Positions 17,629-26,046 are shown, counted from the first letter of the stretch. The stretch is DNA of 64,000 nt from G965226155 sp965226155 (GCA_965226155.1 OZ245331.1:2542001-2606000), one strand, 5' to 3'. Notes: generated by a model from the sequence alone, not told the origin. Made by a program: numbers and translations.

Positions 17629-17866
17629 CGCGATTTGGTTAAGCATACTGATTAAGACCTTGGCATTCCTAACTAGGCCCAACTCAAAAATACCTCAAAA
17701 TGAGTTTGTTCCGTATTCTCTCTACTTGCCTTATTTGTAAGATATGCGTAACTTTTTAATCATGAACATTCATGTAATTCCACAAAATTGAACTGGACCA
17801 CGCCCCTTAGCTAAAACATTAGGTGTGCTTAAAGAATTCAATTTATCAAAATTTCAAAGTTATTTG

Positions 17867-18460
17867 ATGTCAAATAAAATGTATCCCAAACGCAGACGAA
17901 TACTTCTTACAGCGGCAACAATAGTAGGTGGTGTAGGTGCTACGTATACAGCAGTTCCATTTGTTGCATACATGATGCCTAGTGAAAGAGCCAAAAATTT
18001 AGGTGCAGATATTGAAGTAGACATATCAAATATTCTTCCTGGTAAGCTAAAAACTGTTTCATGGAGAGGGAAACCTGTTTGGACTCTTAAACGTACACCA
18101 GAAATGCTTGATTCTATAATAGCTAATGAAGACAGGTTTAGAGATCCTAATTCAGAAAAATCTATCCAACCTGATTATGCTGATAATATGTTCCGGTCAA
18201 TCAATTCTGAATATTTAGTAGTAGTGGGTATTTGTACACATCTTGGCTACATACCAAAATTTATTCCAGAACATGGTGCGAATGGTATCGGAAGTTGGTG
18301 GAAAGGTGGTTTTTCCTGCCCATGTCATTCTTCTGAATTCGATCTTTCGGGTCGTGTATTCAAAGGTCGCTCACCTGCCCCAATGAATCTAATTGTGCCA
18401 CCATATAAATTTGTTTCTAACTCAATTATTAGAATTGGAAATCTAGGTGATCACGCCTAA
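17867..18460 (+). CDS. Rieske iron-sulfur protein of cytochrome bc1 type, orphan copy
   Basis: The protein resembles PetA, the 2Fe-2S subunit of ubiquinol-cytochrome c reductase. It has an RRR-containing Tat-like N-terminus with one membrane anchor (ILLTAATIVGGVGATYTAVPFV), then CTHLGYIP and CPCHSSEFD, the two cluster-binding boxes, and GRVFKGRSPAPMNL. From the ATG at 17867 it is 197 residues, the usual size; an in-frame GTG at 17825 would add 14. No cytochrome b or c1 gene is adjacent, although petA normally leads a petABC operon. A long insertion (about 45 residues from KRTPEMLDSII to ADNMFRS) precedes the first box. It lies inside the tRNA-Leu-bounded block and is AT-rich, so it may be acquired or a relocated duplicate. 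Confidence 0.85.
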   Translation: MSNKMYPKRRRILLTAATIVGGVGATYTAVPFVAYMMPSERAKNLGADIEVDISNILPGKLKTVSWRGKPVWTLKRTPEMLDSIIANEDRFRDPNSEKSIQPDYADNMFRSINSEYLVVVGICTHLGYIPKFIPEHGANGIGSWWKGGFSCPCHSSEFDLSGRVFKGRSPAPMNLIVPPYKFVSNSIIRIGNLGDHA

Positions 18461-18508
18461 CAATTCACCCCGCACTGACGGTTTCTACGGCACTTGGCTT
18501 GGTCGTTA

Positions 18509-18538
18509 AACGTCCGCTTTTGGCACAAAGCAGACATT
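18509..18538. repeat. GTCCGCTT palindrome, copy L, joined to a tRNA fragment
   Basis: Arms AACGTCCGCTTT and AAAGCAGACATT around TGGCAC. As at copy C, a tRNA-Leu 3' fragment starts five bases after the right arm. Confidence 0.8.
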
Positions 18539-18543
18539 AATAT

Positions 18544-18600
18544 TGGTGCCCGAGGCCGGACTTGAACCGGCATGGCCGTTAAGCCGAGGGATTTTAAGTC
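18544..18600 (-). repeat. tRNA-Leu 3'-end fragment (att-like scar 2)
   Basis: The same 57-base 3' part of tRNA-Leu(UAA) as at 8944-9000, nearly identical to it and in the same orientation, exactly 9600 bases away. It is complete from the anticodon arm to CCA with no 5' half. The integrase gene begins about 200 bases to its right. Confidence 0.85.
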
Positions 18601-18746
18601 GTCTGCTATTCCTTTTTAAGTTGCTTGCACTATCCTGAAGCTGTTTGAATTTCAATCCGTTAGATTTTTTTGTTGTAAAATGATCTTAGACTGACTTGGA
18701 TCGGTTTTGCACGAATTTGAACGCAAAAGTCTACACTGGGTCTGCA

Positions 18747-18800
18747 AATTGAAACGGAGGGATTGTTTTGGGATTGTTGAATTGAAACGGTGGGATTATT
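18747..18800 (+). promoter_or_regulatory. Two 21-bp direct repeats before the integrase gene
   Basis: AATTGAAACGG-R-GGGATTRTT occurs at 18747-18767 and 18780-18800, 33 bases apart, and ends just before the integrase ATG. Position and spacing suit arm-type integrase sites or a repressor or excisionase operator. Confidence 0.5.
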
Positions 18801-18804
18801 GATC

Positions 18805-20031
18805 ATGCGACTTTCGAAATCAGTGGTTGATCGGATCACCCCACCCCCGCTTAAGAACGGTAAGGCGGTGCAGCGCTTCTGCCGTGACAGTGCCCTGCCC
18901 GGCTTTGCGCTCCGTGTCACCAGCAACGGCACCAAGGCCTTTGTCGTGGAAAAGAAGCTGAACGGCCGTGCCAGACGCTATACTGTCGGGCGCTATGGGC
19001 CACTCACGGTCGAGCAAGCCCGCAAACAAGCCCAGAAGCTCTTGGGCGAGATGGTCATGGGTCGCGATCCCGTACAAGAAAAAGCACTCAAGCGGTTGCA
19101 AACGATCACCATGAGACGGGTGTTTGAGGATTACATTGCCGATCGTAAAGATCTGCGTCCCGCCACTGTGGCCAATTATGGACGGCATTTCAGCGAAGGC
19201 CTGAAAGATTGGCAAGACAAGCGATTAGTGGATATCACCAAGGATATGATCGGAAAACGCCATCACTTACTGGGGCAACGCAGTCATGCCCGGGCCAACG
19301 GAGTCATGCGCTTCTTAAGGGCGCTCTTTAATCATGCCATAGCGAAATACGAGGATGACAAGGGCAACCCCCGATCATTACCGTCAACCCGGTGCTCAGG
19401 CTCAATCATACCCGTGCCTGGTATAAGAACAAACGCAAACAATCCATTATTAAACCCCATCAAATAGCGGCGTGGTATGCCGCCACTCAGCAACTCCAGA
19501 GTAAAGGCACAAGAGACTATCTGCATTTGTTGCTGTTGACAGGTCTCAGGCGCTCAGAGGGCGCCCCGGTTAACCTGGGACGATATCGATTTGGAGGAGC
19601 GCACATTGACGGTGTTAGTGACCAAAAACCACCGTGTACACACCCTGCCCTTGTCTGATCATTTAGTGGAATTATTATCAAGACGCAAAAGCAAGGCGGT
19701 ATCGACGTATGTGTTTCCAGGCAAGCGACCCGGTACCCATTTGACCGATACCACGATGGCCATTGACAAAGTACGACAGCTCTCAGGCCAGCATTTTACC
19801 TTGCATGATTTACGGCGGACGTTTATTACCCTAGCCGAATCGTGCGATTTTTCAGGCTATACCCTAAAGCGACTATTGAACCATCGCGATCCCAATGATG
19901 CCACTGAAGGGTATATTGTGCTGGATATCGAGCGCCTCCGAAAACCGAGGCAAGCTATCACCATTAAAATCTTATCGCTGACGCGGCTCCCGCCTACAGA
20001 GAACGTGGTCCCGCTAACAAAACATCAATAA
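18805..20031 (+). pseudogene. P4-type tyrosine integrase with two compensating frameshifts
   Basis: Encodes a DUF4102/P4-type integrase of about 408 residues. The N-terminal arm-binding domain (GFALRVTSNGTKAFVVEKKL, then YTVGRYGPLTVEQARKQAQ), core-binding domain and catalytic domain are all present. The catalytic set is preserved: arginine in TGLRRSE, lysine in VTKNHRVHTLPL, HDLRRTF, the LLNH histidine and the tyrosine in EGYIVLD. The frame shifts by one base near 19372 (after YEDDKGNP) and shifts back near 19565-19590 (into LTWDDIDLEERTLTV), so the middle is out of frame. It sits next to the tRNA-Leu fragment at 18544 and would have used tRNA-Leu as its target. Confidence 0.88.
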
Positions 20032-20161
20032 ATTGTTGTACCCTGCCCTCACAGGCCACAAGGTGTTAGCAGATGTTTGAAAGTTTTTAGGACTTGGGTC
20101 ATTATCGATTAATTCCTGAATCCATTCTTTTAATTAACGATAATTCATCTTAATCATTACG

Positions 20162-20343
20162 ATGCTTTATTCATTTAGTTTTTATCAAACTAACCCGAAA
20201 AACATTAAAACTCCCGAATATTTCTCGGATAATTTTAATTATATTTATCAAAAAGCCATTGCCTTCATTAACAAAAGGAATAGTAAAGAATTAGAATTCG
20301 CATTACAAACCATTAATTATTTATTAAGTCGGCATTATTACTT
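20162..20343 (+). pseudogene. Unknown gene truncated by IS30 copy 1
   Basis: An open frame starting at ATG 20162 gives about 60 residues (FYQTNPKNIKTPEYFSD, then INYLLSRHYYF) before it runs into the left end of the IS at 20344. It is very AT-rich and resembles nothing I know. The sequence beyond the IS does not continue it, so its 3' part has been lost. Confidence 0.4.
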
Positions 20344-21411
20344 CGCGGATTCAACTTTGAAGTGCAACGTTGATGTTAAAAAAGACTTCATGTGGTGTTT
20401 TTGAATTAAGTGTTTTTCTGGGACGGTGATTGAGTTTTTTCATGACCAAGTTTAACTGCTTTTGTGTAATCGTGCTGGAGTCCATTTTCTTTGGGAAGTA
20501 CTGTCGAATGAGACCATTGATATTTTCATTTAAACCCCGTTCCCAGGAGGCATAAGGATGTGCAAAATAGAACCCCGCGTTCAATTGTTGAGCAATAACC
20601 TCATGCTCAGCAAATTCTTTTCCATTATCCGAGGTGATCGTGTGAACCGACGCCTTCATATTAGACAACAATCGCACGATAGCTTGCCTGACGGCAGAGG
20701 CAGTTCGTCGTTTCACCTGTGCAATCAAGGTGTACATCGACTTGCGCTCGCTCAAGGTGACCAGCGCCTGTCGATGGCCTTTGCCGATGACGGTGTCCAC
20801 TTCCCAGTCACCGATGCGTGTCTTCCTGTTCACAATGGCTGGACGCTTATCAATGCTGCCCTGATTCACCAGAACCCCACGACGTTGATAACTACCATAA
20901 CGCTTCTTTCGTTTCTTCTGGCAACGCAAGTACCGGTACAGCTCACCGCCGTCTGCCTTGTCCTGGTATATGTAGTGATAGATCCATTCATGACTCAGAG
21001 CGATACCTTCTCGTTTATGCAACCAGTCACTGATTTGCTCAGGACTCCATTCGTCCCGCAGCCAGACCTCTACTCGCTCCCACAAGGTCGTGGGGAGTCG
21101 CTGTTGTTGGCTGGCTTCTCGACGCGCTTGCCGGAGCAACTGAGCTTGGCGGGGTCGATAGCCTCTCAAGCCACGGTTGCGTCTGAGTTCACGGCTAATA
21201 GTAGATTTATGCACGCCTATCAAGGCGGCTATCTCCGTTTGTGTATGTCCTGCTTTCATCAGGGCGTAAATCTGGTAACGTTGATGCTCGGTAAGCTGTG
21301 TGTAGTGTCTCATCTGTGCCTCTCTTTCTTGCTGGAACGAAAGGTAAGGATGCTACCGCAGCTTGCCGTTCGTGCCACCTAATTGAGTTGCACTTACAAA
21401 TTGAATTCACG
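20344..21411 (-). mobile_element. IS30-family insertion sequence, copy 1 (intact transposase)
   Basis: A 1068-bp element with imperfect inverted ends: CGCGGATTCAAC with AAGTGCAAC on the left, the complement of GTTGCACTTACAAATTGAATTCACG on the right in shorter matching blocks. No direct repeat flanks it, so the copy has probably lost its original flanks by recombination or deletion. It interrupts an unknown plus-strand gene on the left and a Sll1717-type ATPase gene on the right. Confidence 0.88.
20351..21313 (-). CDS. IS30-family transposase
   Basis: A full-length 320-residue transposase. The N-terminal helix-turn-helix is ALMKAGHTQTEIAALIGVHK followed by STISRELRRN. The DDE catalytic core has its first aspartate in GDWEVDTVIG, the second in TSDNGKEFA and the glutamate in ERGLNENINGLIRQYFPK. 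This is the only one of the three copies in the window whose frame is intact, so it could mobilise the others in trans. It differs from copies 2 and 3 at several residues (R/W in LLRQARREA, R/P in WLRDEW, P/L in SKTPHEV). Confidence 0.95.
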   Translation of the reverse strand: MRHYTQLTEHQRYQIYALMKAGHTQTEIAALIGVHKSTISRELRRNRGLRGYRPRQAQLLRQARREASQQQRLPTTLWERVEVWLRDEWSPEQISDWLHKREGIALSHEWIYHYIYQDKADGGELYRYLRCQKKRKKRYGSYQRRGVLVNQGSIDKRPAIVNRKTRIGDWEVDTVIGKGHRQALVTLSERKSMYTLIAQVKRRTASAVRQAIVRLLSNMKASVHTITSDNGKEFAEHEVIAQQLNAGFYFAHPYASWERGLNENINGLIRQYFPKKMDSSTITQKQLNLVMKKLNHRPRKTLNSKTPHEVFFNINVALQS

Positions 21412-22167
21412 AATAAATATCATCTCGCAAGAAAACAACGGGCTTAATATTCTTTCCACTCCCTTGAAAAAAGTACTTAATATCTTGTATTGCTTTTAAT
21501 AGACTAGTGAGTAAATACTTATATTGAGTAAAGGATTCTCGACTGCCAATTACGTCCCTGTAGTCCTCATCTAATTCGTCAAACACAACCATATAGTTTG
21601 AATCATCACAGTGCTCCGAAATAATATCCTCAAGAAAATTTAATTTTTCTATCCATGTATACTCTTTCTGAGAAGTATCTTTTGCCAATTTGAAGCCCCG
21701 CCAGTTCCAAGCACTTGAGCCCCAAATTCAGCAGACGTCCAGTGAGAAATAGTTCTTGAAAGCGATTTGAATAAGTCTGGCGAATATATCTTCTTTAGTT
21801 TTTCTCGGACAACAGGATTAATACCTTCATTCTGCGTCATAAGCTTGCAAATCGTAGAGCAGATCAAGTACTTCCATAGGGTAATGTGTTGATTGGGAGG
21901 TGTAAATTGGATGTTATCAAGATGATACAATTCGTTGAATGGGAAATTCTTAAAACTAAGCTTCTGGGAAAATTTATTGTACGATTTCTGGCTTACAACA
22001 TGTTCACAGATCGCATATTTTCCAGAGCCTTTTCTTCCTATAACAAAGCATTTGTCTGAATTCGTTACGCTATCCACCTCTTTGGAATTAAAGAAGTACT
22101 TTGCATTGTCTTCGAGTTTCGCCTCTAGTTTCCAACTTTCGGCTATGGTCTTCAGCACAATTTCCAT
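21412..22167 (-). pseudogene. P-loop ATPase of the Sll1717 type, frameshifted and cut by IS30
   Basis: The N-terminal part reads NAKYFFNSKEVDSV, then FVIGRKGSGKYAICEH, a Walker A motif in which the usual threonine after GK is tyrosine. After a one-base frameshift near 21685 the next frame holds YMVVFDELDEDY, a Walker B motif. The gene then runs into the IS at 21411 after VVFLRDDIYS, so its C-terminal half is absent. Sll1717-type ATPases are often carried on genomic islands and have no proven role. The start is the ATG at 22167 with GGAGAA just upstream. It lies between the IS and the intact tRNA-Leu. Confidence 0.7.
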
Positions 22168-22326
22168 TTTTTCTCCGAGCAATTTCTATTAAATATCAGA
22201 ATGGATACATAAACAGAATCTTTCGATTATGGCACCTACTTTAAGAAGGTTAGTCTACATATGGTCTACATTTATAAAATTAGCTATATCGAGATTTATA
22301 CAAAAAATATAACTCATTGTTTTAAT

Positions 22327-22414
22327 TGGTACCCGGGGCCGGACTTGAACCGGCATGACCGTTAAGTCGAGGGATTTTAAGTCCCTTGTGTCTACCAAAT
22401 TTCACCACCCGGGC
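22327..22414 (-). tRNA. tRNA-Leu(UAA)
   Basis: The minus-strand sequence folds as a class II tRNA: acceptor GCCCGGG with CCCGGGT, D arm GTGAAATTTGGTAGAC, anticodon arm GGGACTTAAAATCCC (anticodon TAA), long variable arm, T arm CCGGTTCAAGTCCGG and encoded CCA. The 57 bases at its 3' end are repeated as fragments at 8944 and 18544, marking it as the integration target. One extra T in the D loop is unusual but tolerable. Confidence 0.95.
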
Positions 22415-22593
22415 ATACATGGAGGCTGTGGTCGCACTCACATTCGATACCTAGCCATTTGATTTATAAATAGTTAATAAATATGATTCTGAGATATACC
22501 CCCTACTGTACCCCCATAGGGTCAATGTCTCAGTGTGTTGAGCGGTCAGAATCATATCCTATAAGCATCACAAACATGAAGTGATGTAACGTC

Positions 22594-22740
22594 TTATTTA
22601 GGCTTCCACTCCCTTGCTAGTTTCTGTGCTTCTGCTATTTGTCCTGGCGTCATTTTACTGGCCACTAAATCTCTGTTTTCAGCCGCTAGATTGCTTATAG
22701 GATTATCCCTTATTGCACTTTGATTCAAAGGCAACTGATT
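22594..22740 (-). pseudogene. C-terminal fragment resembling Sel1/TPR-type proteins
   Basis: Read to the TAA at 22594-22596, the frame gives NPISNLAAENRDLVASKMT, then PGQIAEAQKLAREWKPK. This ending is typical of Sel1-like repeat proteins. No upstream repeats or start are preserved, and it overlaps the 3' end of the next secreted gene in another frame. It is probably a leftover of a deleted gene. Confidence 0.45.
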
Positions 22741-23149
22741 TTTCTATAGGGGCTTGGTATTTAATCTGATTCCACAATAATAAATTGTCATTATGGTTTA
22801 GATAATAAACTTCAACCGTAACGTGTGGGTATTCCACTGCAACAACCAGCCTTTCCGTGTCGTCATGTAAAGTAATTACGTTGCCACCAAATTGTGAAGG
22901 GGGTTGGGTTTGTTCTGAAACATCTACAAAGATTACACCAATAGTTTTATCTTCATCTCTTATGAACGTGGTTGACCCTTTAGAAATTTTGCCCTCATCC
23001 CATCCTCCTTCACCTTTTGGCATCAATCCACGTTCAGGATTATATCCATAACCATTAGAAGCATGGCAAGTAGCTAAAATCTCTATCGAATACGCATGGG
23101 GCATGAAAATTAAGCAAAATAATGTGATAGTTAATTTCAATATATTCAT
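22703..23149 (-). CDS. Secreted protein of unknown function
   Basis: A 148-residue protein with a clear Sec signal peptide (LKLTITLFCLIFMPHAYS) and a mature domain of about 128 residues with two cysteines (ILATCHASNG near the start and SKCNKG at the end) that could form a disulfide. The body alternates polar and hydrophobic residues, as in a beta-sandwich. I recognise no family. It is in a minus-strand group with another small secreted protein, a thermonuclease remnant and a membrane-anchored unknown. Confidence 0.6.
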   Translation of the reverse strand: MNILKLTITLFCLIFMPHAYSIEILATCHASNGYGYNPERGLMPKGEGGWDEGKISKGSTTFIRDEDKTIGVIFVDVSEQTQPPSQFGGNVITLHDDTERLVVAVEYPHVTVEVYYLNHNDNLLLWNQIKYQAPIEKSVAFESKCNKG

Positions 23150-23181
23150 GATTGCAGCCCTCTATTTGCTCAAGTAAATAT

Positions 23182-23553
23182 TTATTTACAACTACTTTTC
23201 ACATCCATGAAAACAGAACCATGACGAAATGTAAGACGATTCTCATCATTCTCTTCTAGCCCGCTTCTATCAGATTGAAAAAATGTATGCCCGTCATCTT
23301 TTTTATATTCACAAGAAATCATTGTGCCAGTATTCAAATCATAAAAAGCTAACCAACAAAGGTAATCATCAGTGCCGGGCAACTCAAAAACTTCAAAATG
23401 ACCGGCCCCTCCTTTGTCAAATTGATATTTGTATTCAAGGTAATATTTATTCATGCTCACTACATCATTAATTTCAATTTTACACGTAGCAGAATCCGCA
23501 AACACAAACAATGGAAATCCCATAAGCAAAATGATTAATACTCTATAGGTCAT
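23182..23553 (-). CDS. Secreted protein of unknown function
   Basis: The ATG at 23553 is chosen because it overlaps the TGA of the thermonuclease frame (ATGA) and has GGAG at good distance. It gives 123 residues with a signal peptide (YRVLIILLMGFPLFVFA) and a mature chain with three to four cysteines, including SATCKIEIND and SSCK at the C-terminus. An upstream in-frame start at 23607 would lie inside the thermonuclease reading frame. The function is unknown; the overlap indicates coupling to the thermonuclease gene. Confidence 0.6.
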   Translation of the reverse strand: MTYRVLIILLMGFPLFVFADSATCKIEINDVVSMNKYYLEYKYQFDKGGAGHFEVFELPGTDDYLCWLAFYDLNTGTMISCEYKKDDGHTFFQSDRSGLEENDENRLTFRHGSVFMDVKSSCK

Positions 23554-24022
23554 CTCATATTTCTCCATTCCCAGGGTGGTATTTGTTGTGATTCTTGTAG
23601 GGGCCAAATGCCTCGCTTGGCTGCCTTAGCTTCAGCTTCAGCTTCTAGCAATGTCTTATCCCACAAATATTGCCTGTACACACAAGCCGCCCCTGTCTAA
23701 CCATTACCCTGCTTACATCCAAATCACCTACATAGATTCTTGCTACATACCGGTCATATCTATCTATTTCCTGAACTTCCGCAGCAACGTTTTTCCCGAA
23801 GACTAAATCAGATAATACTCTCTTTGCTTTTGAGCCGTATGGCTGACCTCTCTCGGGGATATCAATCTCCGCCAGCCTTATTTTGTACTGTTTATTGTCC
23901 ATTAATATAGTGAGGGTATCTCCATTTGTAATTGAAACAACTTTTCCGTGGATTCCATCAGGGGTTGCTTGCTGACTAAAGGAGGATGTTCCTAATACTG
24001 ACAGAAAAAAACAAGGAACCAT
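23550..24022 (-). pseudogene. Thermonuclease (SNase-like) with one-base frameshift
   Basis: A secreted staphylococcal-nuclease-like protein. The first frame has a signal sequence, GKVVSITNGDTLTILM, RLAEIDIPERGQPYG with the catalytic-region arginine and glutamate, and EVQEIDRYDRYVARIYV. It terminates at a TAG at 23645. The neighbouring frame continues the family pattern (VYRQYLWDKTLLEAEAEAK, then AAKRGIWPLQ) to a TGA at 23550-23552. One missing base near the GACAGGGGCGG at about 23690-23700 accounts for the shift; corrected length is about 157 residues, normal for the family. Its corrected stop overlaps the next gene's ATG, which independently supports the second frame. Confidence 0.8.
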
Positions 24023-24049
24023 CTCACTAAATGTTCCTTAATAGATAAA

Positions 24050-24436
24050 TCAATCAATACTTTCACAAACTCCATCAAAGAATCCTTTGTCTGAACTCAA
24101 TGCCAATGTTTTGCTTAACGTAGAGAAGTTACCTTTTATATGTTTATCGAAATCCAAAATTTGAAATTGGTCACCCACTTTAATAATGTGCTGAGTGTAA
24201 TCAACAGTTTCATTTGGTATCTCGCACGTAAAATCTCCATCAGGATCTGCCCATAATTTAACCCACCACCGATATTTTTCAATTTTTATATAGATGGTTA
24301 AAGATTGCGTCTCATCTTCTGAAGTAATAGTGCCAGGACATTCAAAGCTAGAAGTAACAACAGTAAACCTTACTAGAAATAAAAATATAACTATGAGTAC
24401 AATTGCAGAGGTAAATAAATATTTAATTATTTTCAA
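24050..24436 (-). CDS. Membrane-anchored protein of unknown function
   Basis: A 128-residue protein with an N-terminal membrane helix or uncleaved signal (IIKYLFTSAIVLIVIFLFLV) and an extracytoplasmic domain of about 100 residues containing FECPGTI, DFTCEIP and GVCESID, three cysteines in all. It is the first gene of the minus-strand group that runs to 22703. I see no recognisable family. Confidence 0.55.
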   Translation of the reverse strand: MKIIKYLFTSAIVLIVIFLFLVRFTVVTSSFECPGTITSEDETQSLTIYIKIEKYRWWVKLWADPDGDFTCEIPNETVDYTQHIIKVGDQFQILDFDKHIKGNFSTLSKTLALSSDKGFFDGVCESID

Positions 24437-24490
24437 AATATCCTCTCATGCCTTGTTACATTCCGTCCTGTATCTGTAAGTTTAGCAAGT

Positions 24491-24513
24491 AAAAACGCCC
24501 TCCGTAGAGGGCG
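24491..24513 (-). terminator. Terminator-like hairpin
   Basis: Read on the minus strand: CGCCCTC, TACG loop, GAGGGCG, then five T. Its orientation would stop transcription entering the 24436-22703 gene group from the right. No minus-strand gene lies immediately upstream now, so it may be a relic. Confidence 0.6.
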
Positions 24514-24846
24514 CTACCATACCGAGTCAGGTGTTAACTCTAGTCATACCATATTCGAGTATTAACAGTCCAAGAATAACGGATTAGCTTCGCTTCTAAT
24601 ATCCCCCTTTTGGGTGATATTTGCCAACGAATAGGCTTTTGAACGTCCGCTTTTACTTCATAAGCGGACATTAAGTTGAGGAGTTGATGATAAGGGGGAA
24701 AACGCCTGCTATCGACCCAAAGCGGACATTAGCCCCGCCTTAATTATTAAGTCAAAAATTTGTTATTATTATGGCAGATTTACAGATATTGGAACTGACT
24801 ATACGGGTCTCGATAGTAATTTTTGAGTAGTAAGCTAAAATTGATT
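24514..24846. other. Intergenic stretch with palindrome copies M and N
   Basis: No gene supported. Copy M (24642-24672, arms AACGTCCGCTTT and TAAGCGGACATT) and copy N (24701-24730, CGACCC loop, right arm AAAGCGGACATT) are the last members of the family in the window. The rest is AT-rich sequence up to IS30 copy 2. Confidence 0.6.
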
Positions 24847-25915
24847 CGTGAATTCAATTTGTAAGTGCAACTCAATTAGGTGGCACGAACGGCAAGCTGC
24901 GGTAGCATCCTTACCTTTCGTTCCAGCAAGAAAGAGAGGCACAGATGAGACACTACACACAGCTTACCGAGCATCAACGTTACCAGATTTACGCCCTGAT
25001 GAAAGCAGGACATACACAAACGGAGATAGCCGCCTTGATAGGCGTGCATAAATCTACTATTAGCCGTGAACTCAGACGCAACCGTGGCTTGAGAGGCTAT
25101 CGACCCCGCCAAGCTCAGTTGCTCTGGCAAGCGCGTCGAGAAGCCAGTCAACAACAGCGACTCCCCACGACCTTGTGGGAGCGAGTAGCGGTCTGGCTGC
25201 CGGACGAATGGAGTCCTGAGCAAATCAGTGACTGGTTGCATAAACGAGAAGGTATCGCTCTGAGTCATGAATGGATCTATCACTACATATACCAGGACAA
25301 GGCAGACGGCGGTGAGCTGTACCGGTACTTGCGTTGCCAGAAGAAACGAAAGAAGCGTTATGGTAGTTATCAACGTCGTGGGGTTCTGGTGAATCAGATC
25401 AGCATTGATAAGCGTCCCGCCATTGTGAACAGGAAGACACGCATCGGTGACTGGGAAGTGGACACCGTCATCGGCAAAGGCCATCGACAGGCGCTGGTCA
25501 CCTTGAGCGAGCGCAAGTCGATGTACACCTTGATTTGCACAGGTGAAACAACGAACTGCCTCTGCCGTCAGGCAAGCTATCGTGCGATTGTTGTCTAATA
25601 TGAAGGCGTCGGTTCACACGATCACCTCGGATAATGGAAAAGAATTTGCTGAGCATGAGGTTATTGCTCAACAATTGAACGCGGGGTTCTATTTTGCACA
25701 TCCTTATGCCCCCTGGGAACGGGGTTTAAATGAAAATATCAATGGTCTCATTCGACAGTACTTCCCAAAGAAAATGGACTCCAGCACGATTACACAAAAG
25801 CAGTTAAACTTGGTCATGAAAAAACTCAATCACCGCCCCAGAAAAACACTTAATTCAAAAACACTACATGAAGTCTTTTTTAACATCAACGTTGCACTTC
25901 AAAGTTGAATCCGCG
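24847..25915 (+). mobile_element. IS30-family insertion sequence, copy 2 (frameshifted)
   Basis: A 1069-bp copy in inverted orientation to copy 1, one base longer because of an extra T in the transposase gene. The ends CGTGAATTC and GAATCCGCG match copy 1. No convincing 3-bp target duplication is visible. Confidence 0.88.
24945..25908 (+). pseudogene. IS30 transposase, disrupted by one inserted base
   Basis: Identical in layout to the copy at 20351-21313 up to SERKSMYTLI. A run TTGATTTGCAC (TT in copy 1) then shifts the frame, and the catalytic D and E motifs follow in another frame (SDNGKEFA, GLNENINGLI). Copy 3 shares this same inserted base, so both derive from one defective ancestor. Confidence 0.9.
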
Positions 25916-26015
25916 TTACAAAACTATATTTAACAATTAAAATAACACTGTAGAACACATCAATATTTTTAACTTCAACTCGAAGAGGTAGCACATGCGA
26001 CCCACTACTAGTTTG

Positions 26016-26021
26016 TATAAT
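26016..26021 (+). promoter_or_regulatory. Possible -10 element before the Mug-type gene
   Basis: A consensus TATAAT lies 26 bases before the ATG at 26047 and is embedded between inverted bases CACTA and TAGTG. No good -35 box is visible, so an activator- or repressor-controlled promoter is possible. Confidence 0.3.
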
Positions 26022-26046
26022 GCTAGTGGTTTGACTCCGATAAAAA

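Noticed and set aside
17452..17682. Minus-strand open frame with NVCFGSKADV across palindrome copy K
   Set aside because: The FGSKAD string is simply a translation of the GTCCGCTT palindrome; similar spurious proteins arise wherever this repeat occurs.
18544..18600. A second functional tRNA-Leu gene
   Set aside because: Only the 3' half is present; no D arm or 5' acceptor strand lies to its right.
24876..25484. Long minus-strand open frame opposite the IS30 transposase, also present at 20558-21382 and 45349-45846
   Set aside because: It is antisense to the transposase gene in all three copies, with no recognisable domain.
20344..25915. Composite transposon bounded by IS30 copies 1 and 2
   Set aside because: The copies are inverted with no matching outer target duplications, and the segment between them contains a chromosomal tRNA gene, so it is not a recent composite transposon.
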